Assembly: GCA_900754075.1 (NCBI GenBank)
Contig: CAAEBN010000066.1
Span: forward strand, 68,644-132,643
DNA: 64,000 nucleotides
From: an uncultured Collinsella sp.
GTDB taxonomy: Bacteria > Actinomycetota > Coriobacteriia > Coriobacteriales > Coriobacteriaceae
Reading direction: 5' to 3'
Numbering within the stretch: position 1 is the first letter of the stretch; the number at the start of each line of letters is the position of its first letter. Below the pieces are notes generated by a model. The model did no database searches and had not been told where the DNA came from. It saw nothing but the letters and a program-made list of their open reading frames with translations. Made by a program: the position numbers and the translations under genes. Of this stretch, positions 41,951-52,534 are shown piece after piece.

Positions 41951-42178
41951 TGGGCAAAAAATGCCAAATATGAGTACTGTTGCCAACCTAGTAACATATC
42001 CGTCTAGCGAGATAATAGACAAAGTGATAAATATGTTCATTAACGTTAGCAGACAGAAGTCTGCTAACGGGCGTTTTGATTAATTCAAAGGCGTATAGGG
42101 GCCGCAAAGAGGTCGTTTGAGGTGGTTTTGGCTGTTACTAAAAAGGTGACAGTACTCATATTTGCCCTTTTTTGCCCA
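41951..42178. mobile_element. 228-bp MITE-like element with 46-bp inverted termini
   Basis: The left terminus (41951-41996) starts TGGGCAAAAAATGCC. The right terminus (42133-42178) is its inverted counterpart ending TTTTTTGCCCA. Over 46 positions 38 match, including the shared AAATATGAGTACTGT. The 136-bp interior is AT-rich, has no reading frame of note, and contains a perfect hairpin TTAGCAGAC/GTCTGCTAA. No clear target-site duplication is visible. The surrounding gap between the DAHP synthase and ABC genes (41727-42239) shows nothing else. Confidence 0.7.
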
Positions 42179-42239
42179 CGGGGTCTGGAAAGCGCCGTCA
42201 ATGAGGTCTCAGGGAAGGCGTTTCGAGGCTCGAAGGACA

Positions 42240-42273
42240 CAAAACGGGGGCGCAGGTTGTCCTGCGCCCCCGT
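42240..42273 (-). terminator. Terminator of the marR-ABC operon
   Basis: On the minus strand ACGGGGGCGCAGG and CCTGCGCCCCCGT form a perfect 13-bp stem with a 4-nt loop followed by TTTTGTG, about 30 bases past the last stop codon. Confidence 0.85.
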
Positions 42274-42305
42274 TCTCGGGCGTCATCATTTCTCTGCGGC
42301 CGTAT

Positions 42306-44162
42306 CTACGCCGCCTCGTCGAACTGCGAGTTGTACAGGTCGGCGTAGAAGCCGCCCTGGGCGAGCAACTCGTCGTGCGTGCCCTTCTCGACGATGTCGC
42401 CGTCGCGGATCACCAAGATCACGTCGGCGTTGCGGATCGTGGACAGGCGGTGCGCGATGACAAAGCTGGTGCGGCCCTGCATTAGCGCATCCATGGCACG
42501 CTGAATAAGCTCCTCGGTACGAGTGTCAACGTTGGAGGTCGCCTCGTCCAAAATCAGCGCCGGACGGTCGGCCAAAATGGCACGGGCGATGGTCACGAGC
42601 TGGCGCTGACCCTGCGACAGGTTGGTGCCCTCCTCGTTGATCATAAAGTCGTAACCGCCGGCGAGCGTATGGATAAAGTGGTCGCAGCGTGCGGCGCGTG
42701 CGGCGGCCTCGACTTCGGCATCGCTCGCATCGGGGCGTCCGTAGCGGATGTTTTCGCGGATGGTGCCGTTAAACAGCCAGGTATCCTGCAGCACCATGGC
42801 AAACTCGCCGCGCAGCGCCGCGCGGTCCCAGTCGCGCACGTCGACGCCCTCGACACGCAGCGAACCGTCGTCCACATCGTAGAAGCGCTGCAGCAGCTTA
42901 ATGAGCGTGGTCTTGCCGGCGCCGGTGGGGCCGACGATGGCGATGGTCTGGCCGGGCTGCGCCTCGCAGCTAAAGTCGTGGATGATGGTCTTGTCGGGCG
43001 TGTAGCCAAACTTGACATGGTCAAACTCCACGTGGCCGGGGCGCTTCTCGGGAATCTGCGCGTCGGCCTTCTGCTCCTCCTCGGGCGCGGCCAGGAACTC
43101 AAACACACGCTCGGTGGCAGCTGCCATCGACTGCATCGTGTTGCTCACGTTGCCCAGCTGCTGCACGGGTTGCGTAAAGTTGCGAACGTACTGGATAAAG
43201 CTCTGAATGTCGCCGGGCGTGGCATTGCCGGTCAGCGCGAGCTGCGCGCCCACCACGACGACGCCCACGTAGCCCATGTTGCCCACCAAGCTCATAAGCG
43301 GCATCATCAGGCCCGACAGGAACTGCGAGCGCCAGCCACTAATAAAGAGGCGGTCGTTTTGACGGTCGAACTCTTCGATCGAGGCCTCGGCGCGGTCGAA
43401 CACTTGGATGACGTTCTGACCGGCAAAGTCCTCCTCGATAATGCCGTTGACGGTGCCCAGGACCTGCTGTTGCTCGCGGAAGTACGGCTGCGAGAAGTGA
43501 ATCATCACCATCAAGATAATCGCGGCTGCCGGCAGCGTGAGCACGGTGACGCCGGTGAGCGGCAGGCTGATCGACAGCATCATGACGAGCACACCGATAA
43601 TCTGCGTGACGGACGTAATAAGCTGCGTCACGCTCTGGTTGAGCGACTGGCCGAGCGTATCGACGTCGTTGGTGATGCGGCTGAGCACGTCGCCCTTGCT
43701 GTGACCGTTAAAGTAGCTCATCGGCACGACAGCGATCTTGGCGGCGATCTCCTTGCGCATGCGGTAGCAGATCTTTTGCGTGACGCCGGTCATGAGCCAG
43801 CCCTGGACCAGGCTGCAGACAGAGCTCGCCAGATACAGGCAGAGCAAAAAGCCGAGCGTCTTGGCGATCCAGTCAAAGTCAACGTCGCCGGTGCCGTTGA
43901 CCTTGGCGACCAGGCCTTCGAACAGCTTGGTCGTAACCTGGCCGAGCACCTTGGGTCCCACAATGTTAAAGATGACCGAGCACACGGCAAAGGCGACGGC
44001 GGCAAACACGGCAATCTTGTGTTGGCCGATATAGCCGAGCAGCTGCCTCATGGTGCCCTTAAAGTCCTTGGCCTTTTCGCCACGGCGCATGCCGCCCATG
44101 CGGCCCATGGGACCACGCTGGCGGGTGGGCTTGGGAATCTGAGTCTTGGTCTCGTCTGCCAT
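42306..44162 (-). CDS. ABC exporter half-transporter (canonical Walker B subunit)
   Basis: The 618-residue protein has a six-helix ABC transmembrane domain (about 45-340) and a nucleotide-binding domain with Walker A GPTGAGKTTL, signature NLSQGQRQLVTIARA (Gln instead of Gly in LSGGQ), Walker B ALILDEATSNVD with the catalytic Glu, and switch His in VIAHRLSTI. A Gly/Met/Arg-rich N-terminal tail precedes TM1. Paired with the next subunit it should form a heterodimer of the LmrCD/TM287-288 type. It overlaps the upstream gene by one base. Confidence 0.92.
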   Translation of the reverse strand: MADETKTQIPKPTRQRGPMGRMGGMRRGEKAKDFKGTMRQLLGYIGQHKIAVFAAVAFAVCSVIFNIVGPKVLGQVTTKLFEGLVAKVNGTGDVDFDWIAKTLGFLLCLYLASSVCSLVQGWLMTGVTQKICYRMRKEIAAKIAVVPMSYFNGHSKGDVLSRITNDVDTLGQSLNQSVTQLITSVTQIIGVLVMMLSISLPLTGVTVLTLPAAAIILMVMIHFSQPYFREQQQVLGTVNGIIEEDFAGQNVIQVFDRAEASIEEFDRQNDRLFISGWRSQFLSGLMMPLMSLVGNMGYVGVVVVGAQLALTGNATPGDIQSFIQYVRNFTQPVQQLGNVSNTMQSMAAATERVFEFLAAPEEEQKADAQIPEKRPGHVEFDHVKFGYTPDKTIIHDFSCEAQPGQTIAIVGPTGAGKTTLIKLLQRFYDVDDGSLRVEGVDVRDWDRAALRGEFAMVLQDTWLFNGTIRENIRYGRPDASDAEVEAAARAARCDHFIHTLAGGYDFMINEEGTNLSQGQRQLVTIARAILADRPALILDEATSNVDTRTEELIQRAMDALMQGRTSFVIAHRLSTIRNADVILVIRDGDIVEKGTHDELLAQGGFYADLYNSQFDEAA

Positions 44163-46531
44163 TAGCGCTCGCCTCCTTCCATAACGGCTGCAATTTCTTC
44201 TTGGGTAAGCCCCAGCTCCTCGGCGGAAAGCTGCGACTGTGCGATCTCCAGGTACGCCGGGCAGCTGCGCAGCAGCTCCTCGTGCGTGCCGGTGCCCACC
44301 ACGTGGCCGTCGTCGAGCACGATGATCTGGTCGGCGTGCATGATGGTTGCGATGCGCTGGGCCACGACCACGAGCGCGGCGTCGGTAACGTTTTTGGCCA
44401 GCTCCTCGCGTAGGCGCGCGTCGGTCTTGTAGTCGAGGGCACTAAACGAGTCATCGAACACCACGACCTCAGGCTTTTTAGCCAGGGCGCGGGCGATGGC
44501 CAGACGCTGGCGCTGACCGCCCGAGACATTGGAGCCGCCCTGGCTGATGGGGGAGTCGTAGCCGCCCTCGCGCTCGGCGATAAAGTCCTCGGCCTGGGCG
44601 ATGCGTGCCGCCCGGTGCATGTCCTCGTCGCTCACCATGTCGCCGGCAAACTTGAGGTTACTCTCGACGGTGCCCGAGAACAGGCGCCCCTGCTGCGGGA
44701 TGTAACCAATACGGCGGCGTAGCTCGGAAAGGGTCATATCGCGCACGTCGATGCCGTCGAGCGAAATGCTGCCGCCCGTGACGTCGTATAAGCGCGGAAT
44801 CAGCTGTACGAGCGTGGACTTGCCCGAGCCCGTGGAGCCAATGATGCCGAGCATCTGACCGGCATGCGTGGTGAAGTTCACGCCGCTGATGACGTCGGCG
44901 CGGGCATCGGGATACTGGAAGCTCACGTCGCGGAAGGTGAGCTCACCGCGCGGCGCGCTGGCCGTGGGCAGTTTGGGCGAGGCGGGGTCGTTGATGCTCG
45001 TGGGGCAGGAGATGACCTCTTCCACGCGCTCGGCTGCGACCTCGGCACGGGGCAGGATGACCGAAACCATGGTGAGGATCATAAACGCCATGACGATCTG
45101 CATGGTGTAGGAGATAAACGCCATCATGTTGCCGACCTGCATCACACCGTCGGACACGCCCTGCGCGCCAAACCAGACGATGAGCACGGTGATGCAGTTC
45201 ATGACGAGCATCATGAGCGGCATCATAAAGCTCATGGCGCGGTTGGTGTAGAGCTGCGTGGTCATCAGGTCGAGCGACGCCTTGTCAAAGCGCTCGAGCT
45301 CGTGCTCTTCGCGGTTGAACGAGCGGATGGGCATGAGGCCGTCGAGCAGCTCGCGGGCGGTAAGGTTCACGCGGTCCACGAAGCTCTGCATCTTTTTGAA
45401 CTTGGGCATGGTGAGGCCCATGAGCACGCCGACGACGGCCGAGACCGCGATGATGGCCACGGCGATGGTCCACTCCAGGCCGGTGTGGTTGGCCAGGACA
45501 CGCATGACAGCGACGATGCCCATGACGGGGGCCATCAGGCACATGCGGATAAACAGGGTTGCGGCCATCTGGATCTGCTGAATGTCGTTGGTGCAGCGGG
45601 TGATGAGCGAGGCCTGGCTAAACTTGCCCACCTCGGCCGGCGAGAAGTGCATAACCTTGTTGAAGGTCTCGCGGCGCAGGTCGCGGGCGATGGAGCAGGC
45701 GGTGCGCGAAGCCACGGCGCCGGTCAGGATGGTGGCGACGAGCGACACCAGACACAGACCAAACATCGTGGTCGCCATGCGGCCCAGGTAGGCGTTCTGC
45801 ACGTCGGCGGGGTCGATGCCCTGTGCCTTGTACTCGTCCTGCACATAGCTCACGGCGCGCTGGGTGACGATGGAGCCCGACATGGAGCCCATTTTGTCTG
45901 CCATTTCGTTGGCGCCCTCCACGAGCTTGCCCTGGTCGATTAGGCCGCCTTCAACGCCTAGACGCAGGCTCTTCATGGTGATCTTACCGCCGTCGGCATC
46001 AATCTGCTTTTGCATGTTCTGCGCCGCCGCGGCTTTCTGCTGCATCTCGGCGAGCTGCTCGGGCGTCATCGCTGCCATTTGCTCGGGGGTGGGCATGGCC
46101 TGAGCGGCGGCGCCATCGCTTTTCTCGGTGGATGCGCCGGTCATGTCGCCCATGGAGTCGGCGTCGATGCCCTGGTTGAAGGCGAGCACGACGGTCTCAG
46201 GCAGACTCATGATATCGGCGAGCTTGCTGCCGTCGGCGCGCTCTTCCTCGGTGCCCTTGTACGTTCGAATACCGTTATTGTCTGCCTTGCTAAACACGGC
46301 CTCCACAGTCTTGGCGTCCTTGGCGCTCATAAAGAGTTCGAGGTCGTCGAGCGATTCGGCGCGGATGGTGTCGGGCACGGGCGAGGCGATGCCGCCTTGC
46401 TGCACGCCCACGTCGACGATGTCGCTCATATAGGTAGGCAGCGCCAGATCGGCGTTGCAGCTGATTACGATAAGTACGATAGCTGCGAACAGTGCCAGGA
46501 CATGCTTTTTAAAGAGCTTGAGAATCCTCAC
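44162..46531 (-). CDS. ABC exporter half-transporter with large extracytoplasmic insert (degenerate Walker B subunit)
   Basis: This 789-residue subunit has an insert of roughly 200 residues between the first and second membrane helices (about 40-240), rich in Gln, Met and Ala with PTPEQMAAMTPEQLAEMQQK, placed outside the membrane. The nucleotide-binding domain has Walker A GSTGSGKSTL, a normal signature VSGGQRQRLAIARAL, and Walker B VVVFDDSFSALD in which Asp replaces the catalytic Glu. With the partner subunit this gives one degenerate and one active ATP site, as in known heterodimeric exporters. The gene overlaps marR by four bases. Confidence 0.92.
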   Translation of the reverse strand: MRILKLFKKHVLALFAAIVLIVISCNADLALPTYMSDIVDVGVQQGGIASPVPDTIRAESLDDLELFMSAKDAKTVEAVFSKADNNGIRTYKGTEEERADGSKLADIMSLPETVVLAFNQGIDADSMGDMTGASTEKSDGAAAQAMPTPEQMAAMTPEQLAEMQQKAAAAQNMQKQIDADGGKITMKSLRLGVEGGLIDQGKLVEGANEMADKMGSMSGSIVTQRAVSYVQDEYKAQGIDPADVQNAYLGRMATTMFGLCLVSLVATILTGAVASRTACSIARDLRRETFNKVMHFSPAEVGKFSQASLITRCTNDIQQIQMAATLFIRMCLMAPVMGIVAVMRVLANHTGLEWTIAVAIIAVSAVVGVLMGLTMPKFKKMQSFVDRVNLTARELLDGLMPIRSFNREEHELERFDKASLDLMTTQLYTNRAMSFMMPLMMLVMNCITVLIVWFGAQGVSDGVMQVGNMMAFISYTMQIVMAFMILTMVSVILPRAEVAAERVEEVISCPTSINDPASPKLPTASAPRGELTFRDVSFQYPDARADVISGVNFTTHAGQMLGIIGSTGSGKSTLVQLIPRLYDVTGGSISLDGIDVRDMTLSELRRRIGYIPQQGRLFSGTVESNLKFAGDMVSDEDMHRAARIAQAEDFIAEREGGYDSPISQGGSNVSGGQRQRLAIARALAKKPEVVVFDDSFSALDYKTDARLREELAKNVTDAALVVVAQRIATIMHADQIIVLDDGHVVGTGTHEELLRSCPAYLEIAQSQLSAEELGLTQEEIAAVMEGGER

Positions 46532-46977
46532 TCGGCATCTCTCCTTTCTTGGTTGCGGTCGATAATTTCGTTGGCACGTCTTAGAAGGCGCACCATCTCT
46601 TGGGTATCTGTTTCGCCGAGCTGCTCGAGGAAAGCCGCGGTGCGCTCCTCGAATTCCCGGCGTTTGATTTCGAGATCCTGGAATCCCTTGTCGGTCACTA
46701 TGACGTGTACGCGACGACGGTCGGTCTTTGAGTGCTCACGCTCAACCCAGCCCTTGGCTTCGAGAGCGCGTAGGATATTGGCAATGCGGGCGTTCGAGAC
46801 CCAGGCGCGATCAGCGAGTTCGCTCGGCGTGAGCGAACCGCCAGCGAGCATAAGGGCGCGCATGACAGCCATCTCGCCGCTGAGAGCTTTGTCCACAAAG
46901 CGCGAAACGCGCTGGTGAATGCCGCCAAACTCGGTAAGGAGCTGACTCCCAAGCTCATGGAAATCGGTATCTTCCAC
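46528..46977 (-). CDS. MarR-family regulator
   Basis: The 149-residue protein has a winged helix-turn-helix (LTPSELADRAWVSNARIANI, about residues 49-68, wing with DRRRVHVIVTDKG) between dimerisation helices, as in MarR. It is the first gene of the operon with the two exporter subunits and overlaps the second gene by four bases. It probably represses the operon and is released by an exported compound. The upstream region to 47040 has AT-rich stretches but no unmistakable palindrome. Confidence 0.9.
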   Translation of the reverse strand: MEDTDFHELGSQLLTEFGGIHQRVSRFVDKALSGEMAVMRALMLAGGSLTPSELADRAWVSNARIANILRALEAKGWVEREHSKTDRRRVHVIVTDKGFQDLEIKRREFEERTAAFLEQLGETDTQEMVRLLRRANEIIDRNQERRDAE

Positions 46978-47050
46978 CGAAAACCCCTAACACTAGAAAC
47001 TATTTTCGGTGAAAGATGATACCCCTGCACGCGCGCCCTATACGGTAGAT

Positions 47051-47142
47051 TTTGGGACATGCCTAGAAAACTACCTTTAGGCGACCTCCGTACACTGTCG
47101 GTGCCAGTAAAGTTTGGGGCAGATCGTTAGGCATGTCTCAAA
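47051..47142. repeat. Inverted repeat with GATTTTGGGACATG motif before pflB
   Basis: TTTGGGACATGCCTA (47051-47065) and TAGGCATGTCTCAAA (47128-47142) are inverted copies (14 of 15) 62 bp apart. A related TCATGTCTCAAAATCTA occurs after lysC near 62696. The remainder of the 550-bp region before pflB holds no gene and presumably its promoter. Confidence 0.55.
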
Positions 47143-47527
47143 GCCTACTCAGAGGCACTTTACCCTGCTAAAGCTGGCATAACAGCTAGAGTGAACGTCG
47201 TACAAAGGCAAGGAAAAATACCAGACAAATCGGTGAACGGTAGTTGTTCGCGCTCGCATTTCCTGCGGATTTGTTAAAAACGCCCTAATGGTATAAAAAA
47301 AGAAACATATAACAGCCCTGATGAAGGGGGTAGCTATGTTATCCTTCTCAAACGGGTGAAATCTTGGGTTTTGGGTTGCAGTTCCAAGGTGGACAAACGT
47401 TTTTCCCTGTACCAACGTGTGGTGAAGAACGGAAGAAGCCGGTAGTGCAAGCCGATAATTCAAGAATTCAATAAGCAGCGGTGTGAGAGAGCGCCGCATT
47501 ACACGTAACTAGGAGCGTGGTTACACA

Positions 47528-49579
<2,052 letters not shown>

Positions 49580-49580
49580 C

Positions 49581-49641
49581 TATTGTTAGTGCTATACTAA
49601 CAATAACGATTACTGATTAGCGCGCCGGTTTCGGCCGGCGC
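49581..49641 (+). promoter_or_regulatory. Two hairpins between the PFL core and radical-domain genes
   Basis: TATTGTTAGT/ACTAACAATA (49581-49605) is a perfect 10-bp stem with a 5-nt loop starting two bases after the stop. GCGCCGG/CCGGCGC (49622-49641) is a second stem. Neither has a U-tract. They could stabilise or process the message so that the small subunit is made in a different amount. Confidence 0.65.
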
Positions 49642-49664
49642 CTATCAATCGAAGGAGACACATT

Positions 49665-49916
49665 ATGAAGGTTTCTGAAGTTTCCGAGACTCAGGCCGAT
49701 AACCTGGTCCACATGCTCGACGCTTACGCCGAGAAGGGTGGCCACCACCTGAACATCAACGTCTTCAACCGTGAGACGCTGCTTGACGCTCAGGCTCACC
49801 CCGAGAAGTACCCGCAGCTGACCATCCGCGTTTCCGGCTATGCCGTGAACTTCCACACGCTCACCAAGGAGCAGCAGGACGAGGTCATTGCGCGTACCTT
49901 CCACAACAAGTTCTAA
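49665..49916 (+). CDS. Separate glycyl-radical domain of pyruvate formate-lyase (GrcA-like)
   Basis: The 83-residue protein corresponds to the last 60-70 residues of PflB plus a short new N-terminus. [20 protein letters not shown] and [20 protein letters not shown] are diagnostic, with the radical Gly at about residue 58 in RVSGYA. In E. coli a similar protein, GrcA (YfiD), repairs damaged PFL, but there the main enzyme has its own radical domain. Here the core lacks it, so this subunit should be essential for activity. AAGGAG lies eleven bases before the ATG. A family B element follows 28 bases after the stop. Confidence 0.93.
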   Translation: MKVSEVSETQADNLVHMLDAYAEKGGHHLNINVFNRETLLDAQAHPEKYPQLTIRVSGYAVNFHTLTKEQQDEVIARTFHNKF

Positions 49917-49944
49917 AGGGATTTAACTCCCGCAGGGTTACTGG

Positions 49945-50067
49945 GGCCGGTTTTGGGTTATTTTCCAAAACGTCCTCGGACATGCGAGAAGCCCCCGCTG
50001 CGCACTACGTGCGGCGGGGGCTTCTCGCGTCCTGCGGGATGTTTTGGAAAATAACCCAAAACCGGCC
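49945..50067 (+). repeat. Structured intergenic element family B, copy B2
   Basis: Perfect 27-bp outer arms (49945-49971, 50041-50067; left begins GGCCGGTTTTGGG) enclose loop strands GTCCTCGGACAT and GTCCTGCGGGAT, 12 nt each. The inner hairpin has arms GCGAGAAGCCCCCGC and GCGGGGGCTTCTCGC. It lies 28 bases after the stop of the radical-domain gene, in sense orientation. The remaining bases up to 50354 show no gene. Confidence 0.9.
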
Positions 50068-50354
50068 ATGTGGGGTCCTTTGGAGTCACCCTTTAGGCGG
50101 AACTCTCCTAATAGGTCGAGCGTTTGGGAAACTTATTTTGTAACTACCGTTTATCGCGTATAGCGACCGTTTGCGGGATAAGTAACACTCATTTATAAAC
50201 CGTGTAAAATCTCAGTTAAGCACGGAGTTTTCCAGGGAGACGCTGTCCTTTGTTGTGTGCAAGGGGCGGCGTCTCTTTGGCGCTTGGACGCCGTTGTGCA
50301 ACAGTGCGGCGGCGCGTGCCATGTGTTGAAAAGCCAATGTTGAGATGGGTCGTG

Positions 50355-51215
50355 ATGATAATGGGCAAGTACGTAATCGTGGTTGAGTCTGGTTCGGATG
50401 TGACGCCGGAGCTCTGCGAACGCTACGGTATCGTGCGCGTGCCCATGCACGTCACAGTTGGCGACGAGACCGTTGAAGATGGTTCAATCGATCCGCTCGA
50501 GATTTACTCGCGCTGCAACGAGCTCGGTGTTATGCCTAAGACGAGTGGCTGCGCGCCTGCGGATTTTGCTCACGTGTATGACCGTATCCATGCCGAGCAG
50601 CCCGACGCGACTATTTTGCATCTCGCATATTCCGAGGCCACGACCTGTTCGCATCAGTCCTCTAAGATTGCGGCTAAGGGCCGCGACTACGTATTCTCCA
50701 TGGATACGCGTTTTGTCTCGGTGGGCCAGTCGCTCGTTGCCGTCGAGACCGCCAAATACATCGAGGCTCACCCCGATGCCACCGTCGACGAGATCTTTGC
50801 ATTTACGAACTCCGTCATGGACCGCGTGCTGTTGGGTTTTGTTCCTACCGACCTTGCCTTCCTTAAGGCGGGCGGTCGTCTGTCAAACGTCGCGTTCCTT
50901 GGCGCTCACCTGCTCAAGATCAAGCCCTGCATTGAGGTAACGGGCGGTAAGTTTGTGGCGACCAAGAAGTTCCGCGGCTCTATGCTCAAATGTGCCCGTG
51001 CCTTTATTGATCACATGGTTGCCAAGGGCGAGATTGACTACTCGCACATTGGTCTGGCGTATTCTGTGGGCCTTTCCCAGGAGCTGCGTGACGACATGGA
51101 AGTCTATGCGCACGACCTGGACTTTAAGGACATTACCTGGACTCAGGTCGGCGGCGTCATCTCGAGCCATTGCGGCCCGACCGCCTTCGGTGCGGTGCTC
51201 ACGCTTAAAGCGTAA
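50355..51215 (+). CDS. DegV-family lipid-binding protein
   Basis: The 286-residue protein fits the DegV family: VVESGSDVTPELCERYGIVR at the N-terminus, PKTSGCAPADF (SQP-like loop), ILHLAYSEATTCSHQSSKIA, and LKAGGRLSNVAFLGAHLLKI followed by KPCIEVTGGK. DegV proteins bind fatty acids, and in some bacteria deliver them to fatty acid kinase. No fakA-like gene is in the window. The start at 50355 follows a GAGATGGG site; an ATG at 50361 is possible. The gene lies between the split PFL genes and the PFL activase gene. Confidence 0.88.
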   Translation: MIMGKYVIVVESGSDVTPELCERYGIVRVPMHVTVGDETVEDGSIDPLEIYSRCNELGVMPKTSGCAPADFAHVYDRIHAEQPDATILHLAYSEATTCSHQSSKIAAKGRDYVFSMDTRFVSVGQSLVAVETAKYIEAHPDATVDEIFAFTNSVMDRVLLGFVPTDLAFLKAGGRLSNVAFLGAHLLKIKPCIEVTGGKFVATKKFRGSMLKCARAFIDHMVAKGEIDYSHIGLAYSVGLSQELRDDMEVYAHDLDFKDITWTQVGGVISSHCGPTAFGAVLTLKA

Positions 51216-51401
51216 GGCCTGGCATCTATCGATTTCTATTGCCTCGGCGGCGGGCGGGTTGCGACAGCCTTCCCGCCGCTCTTGCGTAGGGCCAAATTGG
51301 ACAACCCAATTGACCGCTAAACCGTTTCGCCATCATGCGTATGGGCTAGAATGATTCTGGCATTTATGTAGCTAAAACCAATGAGAGGCAAGGTAGCGGG
51401 A

Positions 51402-52220
51402 ATGGCTGAGATGACGCTCGAGGGTGTGGACGCTCGTCCCGAGGACTCTGCGTTTGCCCTGGGCCGCGTACATTCGATTGAGACGATGGGAACGGTCGAT
51501 GGACCCGGCATCCGCTTTGTGGTGTTTGTTCAGGGCTGCCCCATGCGCTGTGCGTATTGCCACAACCCCGATACCTGGTCGGTTAACGGCGGCACGATGG
51601 TGACCGTCGAGCACCTGATGGACGAGTTCCAGAGCAACCATGAGTTTTACCGGAGCGGCGGTATTACGGTGTCCGGCGGTGAGCCGCTCCTGCAGCCCGC
51701 GTTTTTAGCCGACCTGTTCCGCGCCATGCACAATAACCCCGATGGTCGCGTGCATACCTGCTTGGATAGCTGCGGCTATGCGTTCGATCCCGCGCATCCC
51801 GAGAAGTTCGATGCCGTACTCAACGAGACCGATATGGTGCTGCTCGACATTAAACACGCCGATCCCGTCGAGCATAAAAAGCTGACCGGTTGCGATCCCG
51901 CACGCATCCTGGCGTTTGGTGATGAGCTTGCCCGTCGCAAGATTAAGGTCGTTATCCGCCACGTGGTGGTGCCCGGCATTACCGATACGGTTGAGGAGTG
52001 CGAGGCACTCGGTCGTCTGATTGCCCCGTGGCATAACGTGGTGGGCCTGGAAATGCTGCCGTATCACACGATGGGCGTCGTCAAGTACGAGCAACTGGGG
52101 ATTCCCTATAAGCTTGAGGGCATTCCACAGATGGATACCGCGCGCATGCCCGAGCTGCGCAACGCCGTCATGACGGGCATGAAAAAGCGCCGCGCGGAAC
52201 TCAAAAACGCTATCGGTTAG
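51402..52220 (+). CDS. pflA: Pyruvate formate-lyase activating enzyme (radical SAM)
   Basis: The 272-residue radical-SAM activase installs the glycyl radical on PFL. It has SIETMGTVDGPGIRFVVF, the 4Fe-4S motif CPMRCAYC (Cys46, 50 and 53), GGITVSGGEPLLQPAF, and VVLRHVVVPG-like strand IRHVVVPGITD. Length matches PflA rather than the longer ferredoxin-domain activases. The start at 51402 follows GCAAGG; 51381 is an alternative. It must act on the separate 83-residue radical subunit, in complex with the core. It is separated from those genes by degV. Confidence 0.92.
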   Translation: MAEMTLEGVDARPEDSAFALGRVHSIETMGTVDGPGIRFVVFVQGCPMRCAYCHNPDTWSVNGGTMVTVEHLMDEFQSNHEFYRSGGITVSGGEPLLQPAFLADLFRAMHNNPDGRVHTCLDSCGYAFDPAHPEKFDAVLNETDMVLLDIKHADPVEHKKLTGCDPARILAFGDELARRKIKVVIRHVVVPGITDTVEECEALGRLIAPWHNVVGLEMLPYHTMGVVKYEQLGIPYKLEGIPQMDTARMPELRNAVMTGMKKRRAELKNAIG

Positions 52221-52239
52221 CGAGCCATTCTGCTCCCCA

Positions 52240-52376
52240 AGGGCACTCATTGGGGACAGACTTAAATGAGTGCCCCGGGCACCTAGTTGATTGCCAAAGA
52301 GCCCCGTCAAGTTGCGGTGGAATAGTTCTTGTTTTTCGGCTTATGCCGCCCAAACAGGAACTATTCCACCGCAACT
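52240..52376. repeat. Mixed repeat block after pflA, including AGTTGCGGTG copy 2
   Basis: GGGCACTCATTGGGGACAG and AATGAGTGCCCC form an inverted repeat (about 52239-52276) carrying the GGGGACAG motif. AGTTGCGGTGGAATAGTTC/GAACTATTCCACCGCAACT (52310-52328, 52358-52376) is a perfect 19-bp inverted repeat and the second copy of the element at 16342. The rest of the gap to 52534 holds no gene. Confidence 0.75.
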
Positions 52377-52534
52377 GCGTTTTGGGCGGAGATGCGCAAC
52401 AGAATCGTGCCATTTGGATAAATACGCTTGTGGTTTCTTTAAAGACGCCTTAAACGCCGCTGAATATCTTTGGAAAGAAATGCCTGCTCGGTATTATGCT
52501 GCTCGTATATGAACGGTAGCAGTCAGGAGACCAC

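Noticed and set aside
47149..47499. Minus-strand frame upstream of pflB
   Set aside because: No ribosome site or recognisable domain; the region more likely holds the pflB promoter.
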